A stretch of DNA of 17,816 nt, from contig JAEZQN010000056.1 in the NCBI GenBank assembly GCA_023441145.1, positions 1-17,816 of the forward strand, in the 5' to 3' direction. This document shows, piece by piece, positions 7,099-14,539 of this stretch. The notes under the pieces were generated by a model that ran no database searches, was not told where the DNA came from, and saw only the letters and a program-made list of their open reading frames with translations. A program made the position numbers and the translations under genes. The DNA is from Bacillota bacterium. Lineage in GTDB: Bacteria; Bacillota; Clostridia; Lachnospirales; Lachnospiraceae. Positions within the stretch are counted from its first letter, which is position 1, and each line of letters opens with the position of its first letter.

Positions 7099-8049
7099 CT
7101 AAATTGTATTTTCCCAATATGACAGTATTCTTCTAAATAAACCTTCCTCGTACTTTACCTCTAACTCTTTTACTACTTGTAATTCTGGAATCCTATTTGC
7201 AGGCAGCAGTTTATTTAAATTATCAAGTATTCTACAAACCATATCCTCCGTACAGCATTCTCCTGATATATAGATAAGGGGGAGATTAAGGACGCAGATT
7301 AATGCTATAATACAGGTGATTAAAGACTGTTCCTCATCCTGTAAATTCTCACACATATACTCAAGCTCTCCTGCATATCCTTTACTTCCAGTATAGATAT
7401 CACCATTTAACACAATACCCGTTCCGATACATTGCTTCATATAAGCAATGTGTGCAAAGCTTTCTTTCTCTTTTATCTGGGCCACAGAAATGGCATTAAG
7501 ATCATTCTCTATAAACACTTCTACCTTAAATTTATCTTTTAAGGTTTCCCCTAGACTGGTTCCAGTTAGCTTTGGAAATGCTGGCAAAGATAGAATATCA
7601 TTGTTGTTGACTACACCTGGTATTCCTATGGAGATTGCAGTAATGCTAGAATACTTTTTCATTATCGTATCTACAAAAGATTCCACGAAATCTACAGTAA
7701 GAGCTGAAGATACCGTAAAAGAAAATTCCTCTACAAATTGTCCATACACATTGTAAACCTTAGCAGTAATAGTCGACTCTTTAAAATACACCACTAAACC
7801 ATACTGAAAATGAACATCTAGCTCATACCGAACACCAGGTCTACCTCCACTACTTTGGGGATTTTGATTTTGTATCACCTCACCCTTATCATTAAGCTCC
7901 TTTAATAAAGCTGCAACAGTGGGATACGTTAGAGAGGCTTTACTTGCTAAGGCCGAGATACTCTGTGGTTTTTCTCTTCTCAATAAATTTCTTATTATCT
8001 TTTGATTTTGAAGTTTCACTAAATCAAAATGGGCAGTACTTTGGTCCAT
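7099..8049 (-). CDS. ROK-family transcriptional regulator, divergent
   Basis: Residues 10-75 form a winged helix-turn-helix (IRNLLRREKPQSISALASKA, then TYPTVAALLKELNDKG and SGGRPG). The rest is an ASKHA ROK domain: AISIGIPGVV at 138-147, FIENDLNAIS at 179-188 and GTGIVLNGDIYTGSKGYAGE at 209-228. Two features are unusual. The usual GEIGH histidine region reads GELEYM, and the cysteine cluster that binds zinc in typical ROK proteins is missing. At 316 residues it is also shorter than the common 380-400. It should therefore be a DNA-binding sensor and not a kinase. A GGGGAG site precedes the ATG. The MATE gene follows by 11 bases, so the likely target is its own operon. Confidence 0.87.
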   Translation of the reverse strand: MDQSTAHFDLVKLQNQKIIRNLLRREKPQSISALASKASLTYPTVAALLKELNDKGEVIQNQNPQSSGGRPGVRYELDVHFQYGLVVYFKESTITAKVYNVYGQFVEEFSFTVSSALTVDFVESFVDTIMKKYSSITAISIGIPGVVNNNDILSLPAFPKLTGTSLGETLKDKFKVEVFIENDLNAISVAQIKEKESFAHIAYMKQCIGTGIVLNGDIYTGSKGYAGELEYMCENLQDEEQSLITCIIALICVLNLPLIYISGECCTEDMVCRILDNLNKLLPANRIPELQVVKELEVKYEEGLFRRILSYWENTI

Positions 8050-8072
8050 GTAAACACTCCCCTTACTTTTTA

Positions 8073-8091
8073 ATTATACTTTTTAAAGTAT
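8073..8091 (-). promoter_or_regulatory. Candidate -10 box and operator of the ROK-MATE operon
   Basis: The minus strand reads TATAAT at 8073-8078, about 24 bases before the ROK start codon. An inverted repeat with seven-base arms and a two-base centre (ATACTTTTTAAAGTAT on the plus strand, 8076-8091) overlaps it. A palindrome on the -10 in front of a regulator gene is typical of autorepression. The -35 region is poor, so this is a moderate call. Confidence 0.5.
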
Positions 8092-8131
8092 CTTTAATAA
8101 GATTACCACATACTACCACCCTTATCAATGC

Positions 8132-8163
8132 AAAAAAGAGTTTTGCTTGCAAAACTCTTTTTT
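8132..8163. terminator. Bidirectional terminator after rng
   Basis: A near-perfect hairpin, GAGTTTTGC / GCAAAACTC, is flanked by six A on the left and six T on the right, so it works in both directions. It begins eight bases past the rng stop and ends the radical SAM-rng transcript before the ROK gene. Confidence 0.87.
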
Positions 8164-8170
8164 AAACCTC

Positions 8171-9361
8171 TTATACAACCTTCATTTGCTCATAAAGTGG
8201 TTTTCTGACTTTTTTTCTAGTTACCTCCACTAGATTTAACGGAGTCATATCCACTACCACCGTACGAACGGGATCCTTTTTAAATAAATTCTTCAATAGC
8301 ACTAATAATGCTTCTTTACTGGCTTTCGCCTTTACATCTATAAAATCAATGATAATAATGCCAGATAGATTACGCAGGCGAATTTGTCTCGCAATCTCCT
8401 CTGCTGCCTCTCTATTAATCCGTTCAAAGGTTTGCTCAGGATTACGTTTCCCTGCAATTGCTTTTCCTGTATTAACATCAATAACAACTAAGGCTTCCGT
8501 AGGTTGTATCACAAGATATCCACCACTCTTTAGCCATACTCTTTCTTGTAGCGCTTTCTCAAGTTTCGTTTCAATGGAATATAGCGCCTTTAGACTAAGC
8601 ATCTTATCTTCATACAAACAAAGCTTTGTAAGGTCCTTACTTTGATAGCTACTGATATAATGCTTTATTTTCTCATAGAGCACTGTATCATCCGTAATAA
8701 TACGTTCCACAGAAGTATCATATCCATCGCGAATATCACAAAGGTAATCCGCAGGGCTCTCATAAATTAAAGAATAACAGGTTTTATGCACCCCATAAGT
8801 CAACAAATTATGATACTCCTCTGTCAGAGCTGTTACCTCATTTTCTATCAATTCTCTGTCTGCCTCAGCAGCATTGGTACGTATTACGAGACCATAATTG
8901 TCATTTTTATATGGTTCTATTATCTCCATAAGCTGTTCTCGTTTCTCCTGATCCGCTATCTTATTAGAGATTCCTAGATTCACCTTTCCATGGGTTAATA
9001 CAACATATTTACCTACTAAGGTCAAATGAGAGGTGACTACGGGAGCCTTTGTCTTTACTCCCTCCTTCTCCACCTGAACAATAATCTCGTCCCCAATGAC
9101 AACCTTATCATTATTCTTCTGATTCACAAAGATGGTATGAGAATTCTCTTCCAGAGAATAATAGCACATTTGTCCATCTGCAATTTCTACAAAGGCAGCA
9201 TTGATGTTTTTTACAATGTTCTTCACCTTACCAATATAGATATTGTGTAGGAGTCCTTCACTATTTTCACTAGAGATATTGATCTGTGCTAGTTGATCAT
9301 TCTCAATAAGACAGGATAATATTCTATTGTTATGTCGAAGAATGACTAATTGATTTTTCAT
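8171..9361 (-). CDS. rng: Ribonuclease E/G family protein
   Basis: RNase E/G enzymes cut single-stranded RNA in rRNA maturation and mRNA decay. This 396-residue protein has an S1-type RNA-binding region at about 37-120 (NIYIGKVKNIVKNINAAFVE). The catalytic DNase I-like domain shows the two magnesium-binding aspartates, D295 in LVVIDVNTGKA and D339 in IIIIDFIDVK. The motif FERINREAAEEIARQIRLR lies between them. The protein stops after TRKKVRKPLYEQ, so the CPxC zinc-link motif that joins protomers in E. coli RNase E/G is absent. It begins 31 bases after the TIGR03936 gene and ends at a strong terminator. The family call is firm; gene-symbol use follows the usual Clostridia annotation. Confidence 0.9.
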   Translation of the reverse strand: MKNQLVILRHNNRILSCLIENDQLAQINISSENSEGLLHNIYIGKVKNIVKNINAAFVEIADGQMCYYSLEENSHTIFVNQKNNDKVVIGDEIIVQVEKEGVKTKAPVVTSHLTLVGKYVVLTHGKVNLGISNKIADQEKREQLMEIIEPYKNDNYGLVIRTNAAEADRELIENEVTALTEEYHNLLTYGVHKTCYSLIYESPADYLCDIRDGYDTSVERIITDDTVLYEKIKHYISSYQSKDLTKLCLYEDKMLSLKALYSIETKLEKALQERVWLKSGGYLVIQPTEALVVIDVNTGKAIAGKRNPEQTFERINREAAEEIARQIRLRNLSGIIIIDFIDVKAKASKEALLVLLKNLFKKDPVRTVVVDMTPLNLVEVTRKKVRKPLYEQMKVV

Positions 9362-9392
9362 TACAGGACATCCTTTCCATTAGTAAGCAATT

Positions 9393-10175
9393 TTACTGTA
9401 AGACTTGATACTGACTTAAAGGTACCAGTTTTCTAATTCCATCTTCCATTTCCTGTTTTGATACATCGTTAGCATATACCTCCAATCGATGCACCTGATA
9501 AGCCAATGGATTGTACTCTATATTATTATACTGACAAAAGGCCTGCATCACTAGCTCTGGTTTTAGGTTATTCACGCTACCAGAACATAGGCGTAAGAAG
9601 ACCACATTGTCATTGTCATAAGCTTCTGCCTGATCTACATTCACCTCATATACGCAGTGTTGATTAAATTCTTCCTTTGACAGACTTGCTTCATAGATGA
9701 ATGGTTTGATATCTAGTTCTACCTCACTCTTTTTTGTCTTTTTGGTAATAGTAATATGAGGCATTAATAGAAATTCTTTAAATCGTTCAGAAAAGTTCTC
9801 AACAACTTCATAACCATCCTTTAAGGATACCATATAGTCTGCTGCAGCCATAGCTGTCATAGACTTGATACTATCGTCTCTTAGCATACTAAAACCAACT
9901 GCCTCAATACCATCTACAAGAGCAGGATTTAGTTTATTTAAAAATTCTTCTTCTGTAATGGAAGAATTCAATTCCATATCCATATATTCAGCACTACTAG
10001 TAAGCCCTACTCCAAGTGGAGCCGCAAAAGAAGTAAGCTGATGAGGGCTGTAACCTTGAGAATACGCTACATCAATGCCTGCCCTTCGAAAAGCCTTTTG
10101 AAAAAATCTCATGATGTCAAGGTGACCGATAAATTTTACAGCACCATATTTCGTAAACTTAAGCCTTGCTTTCAA
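9393..10175 (-). CDS. TIGR03936 family protein (DUF2344), partner of radical SAM TIGR03960
   Basis: This 260-residue protein matches the DUF2344/TIGR03936 family of unknown function, recognised by KFIGHLDIMRFFQKAFRRAG at residues 14-33 and QGYSPHQ at 40-46, followed by SFAAPLGVGLTS. It is nearly always encoded next to, or fused with, the TIGR03960 radical SAM protein. Start choice: the sequence GGAGGAGGTG is placed five bases before a TTG at 10175. An earlier in-frame TTG at 10193 lies on the ribosome binding site itself. The start therefore lies inside the end of the radical SAM gene (17-base overlap), which implies translational coupling. No catalytic residues can be assigned. Confidence 0.87.
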   Translation of the reverse strand: MKARLKFTKYGAVKFIGHLDIMRFFQKAFRRAGIDVAYSQGYSPHQLTSFAAPLGVGLTSSAEYMDMELNSSITEEEFLNKLNPALVDGIEAVGFSMLRDDSIKSMTAMAAADYMVSLKDGYEVVENFSERFKEFLLMPHITITKKTKKSEVELDIKPFIYEASLSKEEFNQHCVYEVNVDQAEAYDNDNVVFLRLCSGSVNNLKPELVMQAFCQYNNIEYNPLAYQVHRLEVYANDVSKQEMEDGIRKLVPLSQYQVLQ

Positions 10176-12027
10176 AGCAAACACCTCCTCCAAAACTCAT
10201 AGCACCACATCCAGAGCACTTCTGTCTGCAGTTTGGGGTAATTGTAGATGCCTTAGCTTGTTCATATTCTTTTATTAAGAACCTCTTAGTAACACCTACA
10301 TCGATAAAGTCCCAAGGAAGTATTTCATCATAATCACGTTCCCTTGAAGTATAGAACTCAATATCTATGTCATGTTCCTTTAAACTTTCTAACCATGCAT
10401 CGTATTTAAAATGTTCAGACCAAGAGTCAAAGATACATCCTTTTTTATATGCATCTAATATAACATCATTTAGTCTTCGATCGCCCCTGGCAAAGATGCC
10501 TTCTAGCATTGTAAGCTCTGCCTCATGCCAGTTATAACGAATACTCTTATAGTTTAACTGCTCCTTCATCTTTCCATTTAAGAAGCGCTGGCGGTCTAAG
10601 AATTCCTCTGGTTTACACATTCTGCTCCACTGGAATGGAGTAAATGGCTTTGGAACAAAGAATGACGTACTAGAAGTAATCTGACAACGACCATTTCTCT
10701 CACTCTTAGGAATAGCATCGTAATATTCTCTGGCCACTAAATCTGAGAGTATGGCAATTCCTTCAATATCTTCCTCTGTTTCGGTAGGAATACCAATCAT
10801 AAAGTATAGCTTTACCTTATTCCAGCCACCAAGGAATGCATCTCTTGCACCCTTAAGAATCACTTCCTCCGTTAATCCTTTGTTGATAACATCTCTAAGT
10901 CGTTGAGACCCTGCTTCAGGAGCAAAGGTTAAGCTGGTTTTTTTCACATCTTGTACCTTACTCATGACATCTAACGCAAAGGCATCAATACGCAAAGAAG
11001 GAAGAGAAATATTCACGCCTTTAGAGCCGTATTCCTCAATCAGATAATACACAAGTTCTGGAAGCCGAGAATAATCACTGGAACTTAGGGAACTTAAAGA
11101 AATCTCCTCATGACCGGTGTTTGCTAACATGAGATCTGCTTTTTCCTTTAAAAATTCTACACTTCTCTCTCGAATCGGACGATAAATCATACCAGCTTGG
11201 CAGAATCTACACCCTCTTATACAGCCTCTTTGTATTTCTAACACAACTCGGTCCTGGGTAACTTTAATATAAGGTACCAGAGGCTTTTCCGGGTAGGAAG
11301 CATCGCTTAGTTCCATTTCCACCTGCTTTTTAATAGAGGCTTTAGCATGAGTATTATTAGGAGTAAAGCTTTTTATGGTGCCATCCTTGTTGTAGGTAAC
11401 ATCATAAAACATTGGTACATAGAGACCTTCTATCTCTGCTGCTGCCTCTAAAAATTCCTTACGAGAAGTTTTATTCTTCTTATGCTCCTTATAGACATCT
11501 AAAAGACTATCGTATACCGTTTCTCCTTCCCCAATATAAAAGATATCAAAGAAGTCTGCAATTGGCTCAGGATTATAGCTACAAGGGCCACCACCAATCA
11601 CAATTGGATCTGCTTCTGTTCTATCACATGCCTTTAGTGGAATCTGAGATAGTTCCAGAACTTGCAGTATATTGGTATAGCACATCTCATACTGCAACGT
11701 AATTCCAAGAAAATCAAAATCCTTGATAGGTTGCTGGCTTTCCAACGCAAACAAAGGGATGTTCTTCTCCCTCATGATTTTATCTAAATCAACCCAAGGT
11801 GAGTATACTCTTTCACAGTAGGTATCCTCTCTTCGGTTAAACATGTCATAAAGAATCTGGATACCAAGATGGGACATTCCTATTTCATACACATCTGGAA
11901 AGCACATACAAAAACGAATGTCTACCTGACTGGGATCCTTTACTACCATATTCACTTCATTTCCAATATATCGAGCGGGTTTTTCAACCGATAATAATAT
12001 CTCATCTGAAAGTGCTAATTTTCTCAT
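10159..12027 (-). CDS. TIGR03960 family radical SAM protein
   Basis: This 622-residue protein has the iron-sulfur cluster motif CxxxCxxC as C269, C273 and C276 in QRGCIRGCRFCQAG. Residues 1-175 resemble the B12-binding-like domain of this family, with IRFCMCFPDVYEIGMSHLG near 37-55 and IVIGGGPCSYNPEPIADFFD at 142-161, but I do not see the DxHxxG cobalamin motif. The remainder of the radical SAM barrel includes SLSSLSSSDYSRLPELV and LTFAPEAGSQRLRDVINKG. The C-terminus (residues 600-617) has four cysteines, C600, C604, C607 and C617, which could bind metal or a second cluster. The family's substrate is unknown. Conserved linkage with rng and ribosomal proteins suggests an RNA- or ribosome-related modification, which is inference. 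The ATG is preceded by AGAGG. Confidence 0.9.
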   Translation of the reverse strand: MRKLALSDEILLSVEKPARYIGNEVNMVVKDPSQVDIRFCMCFPDVYEIGMSHLGIQILYDMFNRREDTYCERVYSPWVDLDKIMREKNIPLFALESQQPIKDFDFLGITLQYEMCYTNILQVLELSQIPLKACDRTEADPIVIGGGPCSYNPEPIADFFDIFYIGEGETVYDSLLDVYKEHKKNKTSRKEFLEAAAEIEGLYVPMFYDVTYNKDGTIKSFTPNNTHAKASIKKQVEMELSDASYPEKPLVPYIKVTQDRVVLEIQRGCIRGCRFCQAGMIYRPIRERSVEFLKEKADLMLANTGHEEISLSSLSSSDYSRLPELVYYLIEEYGSKGVNISLPSLRIDAFALDVMSKVQDVKKTSLTFAPEAGSQRLRDVINKGLTEEVILKGARDAFLGGWNKVKLYFMIGIPTETEEDIEGIAILSDLVAREYYDAIPKSERNGRCQITSSTSFFVPKPFTPFQWSRMCKPEEFLDRQRFLNGKMKEQLNYKSIRYNWHEAELTMLEGIFARGDRRLNDVILDAYKKGCIFDSWSEHFKYDAWLESLKEHDIDIEFYTSRERDYDEILPWDFIDVGVTKRFLIKEYEQAKASTITPNCRQKCSGCGAMSFGGGVCFESKA

Positions 12028-12069
12028 AAAAACCTCTTTCTTTATTTGTCAATTGAACCTAACTTTTGT

Positions 12070-12098
12070 ATTTTAGCACAAAAAAGCCAGTAGTACAA
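12070..12098 (-). promoter_or_regulatory. Candidate promoter of the radical SAM-rng operon
   Basis: The minus strand shows an extended -10, TGC followed by TAAAAT (12070-12075), with a 17-base spacer to TTGTAC (12093-12098) as -35, three of six to consensus. The -35 region lies inside the hairpin of the upstream gene's terminator. The predicted start leaves a 5' untranslated region of about 35 bases. Confidence 0.5.
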
Positions 12099-12114
12099 GG
12101 CAGTTGTACTACTG
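12080..12114 (-). terminator. Intrinsic terminator of the upstream one-TM gene
   Basis: A perfect 11-base-pair stem (CAGTAGTACAA at 12088-12098 with TTGTACTACTG at 12104-12114) and five-base loop is followed on the minus strand by six T. The hairpin overlaps the stop codon of the gene it ends. Confidence 0.85.
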
Positions 12115-13002
12115 ACCATCCTCCTTATCTATTCCAAATACAGGAAGTACTGTATTCTCAGTAAAATCTGAAACAATTTTTTCGATTTTCTGTATGGTAG
12201 AATTATTGGCTACCACATCCTTTACCTCATGAATACCAGTAGATCCAAAATGCACATTTAGCAAATCAAAGGACACTAAGCCAATAAATAGACATAAAGC
12301 GATAATAAACCGTATCCAAAGAATTCTTAAAAATCGTCTTTTTTTACTATCTAGCCGCGCCTCTACTATCATTTCTTCCTCTAAGTTTTCTTTTAACACT
12401 AAGGGCAGCTTTCCTTCTACCTTTTGCTCAGCTTTTTCTAGAGCTTCTGTAGGTTGTACCAAATCTTTAGTCATCTCTAACGCTGACACTTTTTCCATTG
12501 TATCTTCTTTCGCTTCCTCATTATCTAGACTTATACTATAACTAGGTCTTTTAGGTACGTAGCACAGCTCCTTCTCACACTGTTCCCTTACATACTGTAT
12601 GTACTCCATTCTACTCATAGTCATGGGTTCTCCTACCCATTGTCCTTTACTATTACTAGAATTAGATTCTGCATGGGATAGTTTTACCCGGTATGGGTCA
12701 TGTAGCACCTCAGGAATCCCTCTTAGTATTGCATCAGAAGTCTCCTTAATCAGTGCATCACTTGATGGTCTAATCTCCTGTTTATAGCTATTTAGAGACA
12801 CATAATTCGTTTGGCTCCTTTTATGAGGCTTTTCTACGGCTGCCATTCCAGCATCCTCTGGTACTTTAGTAGCAATTGTCGTAGTATTATTTTTCTCAAA
12901 AAAGCCACTAGCTACCTTAGTATTTGGAATTAGATCCTTTGGCATATCTGGTGGAAGCTTACTTATTAGCGAGTCCATTTTTTTAGTATCATAAGACAGC
13001 AT
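12109..13002 (-). CDS. Membrane-anchored protein of unknown function
   Basis: I do not recognise this 297-residue protein. Residues 1-220 are hydrophilic, low in recognisable motifs and rich in K, E, S and T. The block 120-155 (GQWVGEPMTMSRMEYIQYVR) looks the most ordered. A basic stretch KKRR at 220-223 precedes a single membrane helix at about 227-247, so the long N-terminal part should be cytoplasmic and the last ~50 residues outside. There is no signal peptide at the N-terminus. AGGAGG stands eight bases before the ATG. It is divergent from tyrS across a 199-base gap and precedes the radical SAM operon, from which it is separated by a terminator. It could be a lineage-specific envelope or division-linked protein, but nothing shows this. 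Confidence 0.75.
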   Translation of the reverse strand: MLSYDTKKMDSLISKLPPDMPKDLIPNTKVASGFFEKNNTTTIATKVPEDAGMAAVEKPHKRSQTNYVSLNSYKQEIRPSSDALIKETSDAILRGIPEVLHDPYRVKLSHAESNSSNSKGQWVGEPMTMSRMEYIQYVREQCEKELCYVPKRPSYSISLDNEEAKEDTMEKVSALEMTKDLVQPTEALEKAEQKVEGKLPLVLKENLEEEMIVEARLDSKKRRFLRILWIRFIIALCLFIGLVSFDLLNVHFGSTGIHEVKDVVANNSTIQKIEKIVSDFTENTVLPVFGIDKEDGQ

Positions 13003-13119
13003 CTTAATTCCTCCTATACTAATTATCCACTCTACTTACACTTCATAAATAGGTTTGTCTTTCTATTTCATATATATCAAACTTGACCTAAAAATATGCT
13101 TGCATAATTTGGTTAATGC

Positions 13120-13148
13120 TTGAATTTTAAAACTCCTTATGGTACGAT
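13120..13148 (+). promoter_or_regulatory. Candidate tyrS promoter
   Basis: TTGAAT (13120-13125, four of six) is followed by a 17-base spacer and TACGAT (13143-13148, four of six) preceded by TGG as an extended -10. The tyrS start codon is 54 bases downstream of the -10. The 199-base gap holds no T-box leader, and I see no convincing promoter for the divergent minus-strand gene. Confidence 0.5.
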
Positions 13149-13201
13149 AACTTAGAACTATAGGCTAATAAAGGCTATAAATACTGTTAGGAGGTTTTGT
13201 A

Positions 13202-14437
13202 ATGTCTACAAATGTTTATGATGTGCTGCTGGAACGTGGATTTATCGAGCAGACAACTCATGAAGCTGAAATCAAAGAATTACTAGGTAAGGAAAAAGTT
13301 ACTTTTTATATAGGCTTTGATGCAACTGCAGACAGTCTTACTGCTGGCCATTTTCTTACAATTATGGCTATGATGCATATGCAAAAAGCCGGTCACAGAC
13401 CAATTGCTCTATTAGGTGGTGGTACTACAATGATCGGAGATCCTTCTGGAAAGTCCGACATGAGAACCATGATGACCAAAGAGAAAATCCAACATAATGC
13501 AGACTGTTTTTATAAGCAATTAAGCAAATTTATTGATTTTGATAATGACAACGCGATTATTGCCAATAATGCAGACTGGCTACTAGATTTAAATTATGTG
13601 GAATTCTTAAGAGAAGTTGGAGTTCATTTCTCCGTAAATAAGATGCTTAGTGCAGAGTGTTATAAGCAACGTATGGAGAAGGGCTTAACTTTCTTTGAAT
13701 TTAACTATATGCTAATGCAGTCCTATGACTTCTGGAAATTAAATAAATTATACGGTTGTACCCTTGAGTTAGGTGGCAATGATCAGTGGTCCAATATCCT
13801 CGGTGGTGTAGAATTAATCCGTCGTAAGGAAGGCAAACCTGCTTATGGTTTAACCTTTAAACTCTTAACTACTTCAGAAGGTATTAAGATGGGTAAAACG
13901 ATGAAGGGTGCTGTATGGATTGATCCTGCCAAGACTTCTCCTTATGAGTTCTTCCAATATTGGCGTAATATAGAGGATGTAAAGGTAGAAGAATGTCTTG
14001 CTCTTCTAACCTTCCTTCCAATGGATGAGGTTCGTCGCTTAGGAGCCTTAAAGGATAGTGAAATAAACTATGCAAAAGAGGTTCTAGCTTTTGAGATTAC
14101 TAAGATCGTACATGGAGAAGAGGAAGCAAAGAAAGCTTTAGAAGCTTCAAAAGCTCTATTTGGTGGTAATCTTAAAACAGAAGATATTCCTACTACTACC
14201 TACTCTAGCAGTCAATTTGAAGAAGGAATCGATTTAATTACCCTTTTAGTCGATGGTAAGCTTGCTACTACCCGCTCTGATGCTAGAAGAAATATTCGGC
14301 AGGGTGGTGTTACAGTAAATGATGAAAAGGTAACTGCATTTGACCGAATCTTTACAACTGCAGATTTTAACGCAGACAATGCCCTACTTATTAAGAAAGG
14401 TAAGAAATCCTATCATCTATATAAAGTTCAGGATTAA
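13202..14437 (+). CDS. tyrS: Tyrosyl-tRNA synthetase
   Basis: TyrRS charges tRNA-Tyr. This 411-residue class I enzyme has the HIGH-region signature FDATADSLTAGHF, in which H50 is the last histidine of a TAGH variant that lies within the known TyrRS pattern. It has LGGGTTMIGDPSGKSD at 71-86, the tyrosine-pocket segment FNYMLMQSYDF at 167-177, ELGGNDQWSN at 189-198 and the KMSKS-type motif KMGKT at 229-233. A C-terminal S4 RNA-binding domain covers about 345-405 (ATTRSDARRNIRQGGVTVND). The length is typical. TAGGAGG precedes the ATG. No T-box leader is present, although many Firmicutes tyrS genes have one, so its regulation is not evident. Confidence 0.97.
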   Translation: MSTNVYDVLLERGFIEQTTHEAEIKELLGKEKVTFYIGFDATADSLTAGHFLTIMAMMHMQKAGHRPIALLGGGTTMIGDPSGKSDMRTMMTKEKIQHNADCFYKQLSKFIDFDNDNAIIANNADWLLDLNYVEFLREVGVHFSVNKMLSAECYKQRMEKGLTFFEFNYMLMQSYDFWKLNKLYGCTLELGGNDQWSNILGGVELIRRKEGKPAYGLTFKLLTTSEGIKMGKTMKGAVWIDPAKTSPYEFFQYWRNIEDVKVEECLALLTFLPMDEVRRLGALKDSEINYAKEVLAFEITKIVHGEEEAKKALEASKALFGGNLKTEDIPTTTYSSSQFEEGIDLITLLVDGKLATTRSDARRNIRQGGVTVNDEKVTAFDRIFTTADFNADNALLIKKGKKSYHLYKVQD

Positions 14438-14485
14438 GTAACTATGAACTAGTGATTAATTCTCTTGCATACAATACTATATCTA

Positions 14486-14521
14486 AATTTGGATAGGTCC
14501 CATACGGTACTTATCCAAATT
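14486..14521 (+). other. Hairpin just upstream of the zinc-ribbon gene's ribosome binding site
   Basis: AATTTGGATA (14486-14495) pairs perfectly with TATCCAAATT (14512-14521), and two to three further inner pairs are possible. The AAGGAGG site begins five bases after the stem. There is no T run, so a standard terminator for tyrS is unlikely. It could be a 5' UTR stability or translation-control hairpin, or a poor terminator allowing read-through from tyrS. Confidence 0.6.
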
Positions 14522-14539
14522 ATTTAAGGAGGCAATAAT

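Noticed and set aside
12043..12054. TTGACA-like -35 box on the minus strand upstream of the radical SAM gene
   Set aside because: It lies only about 20 bases from the start codon, so the matching -10 would fall in the coding sequence.
13003..13201. Possible T-box leader upstream of tyrS
   Set aside because: The gap is under 200 bases and holds no AGGGTGG-type motif, stem I or terminator hairpin.
13239..13360. TyrRS HIGH motif reading TAGH, possibly a defective active site
   Set aside because: A threonine in the first position falls within the known class I TyrRS signature, and all other motifs are intact.
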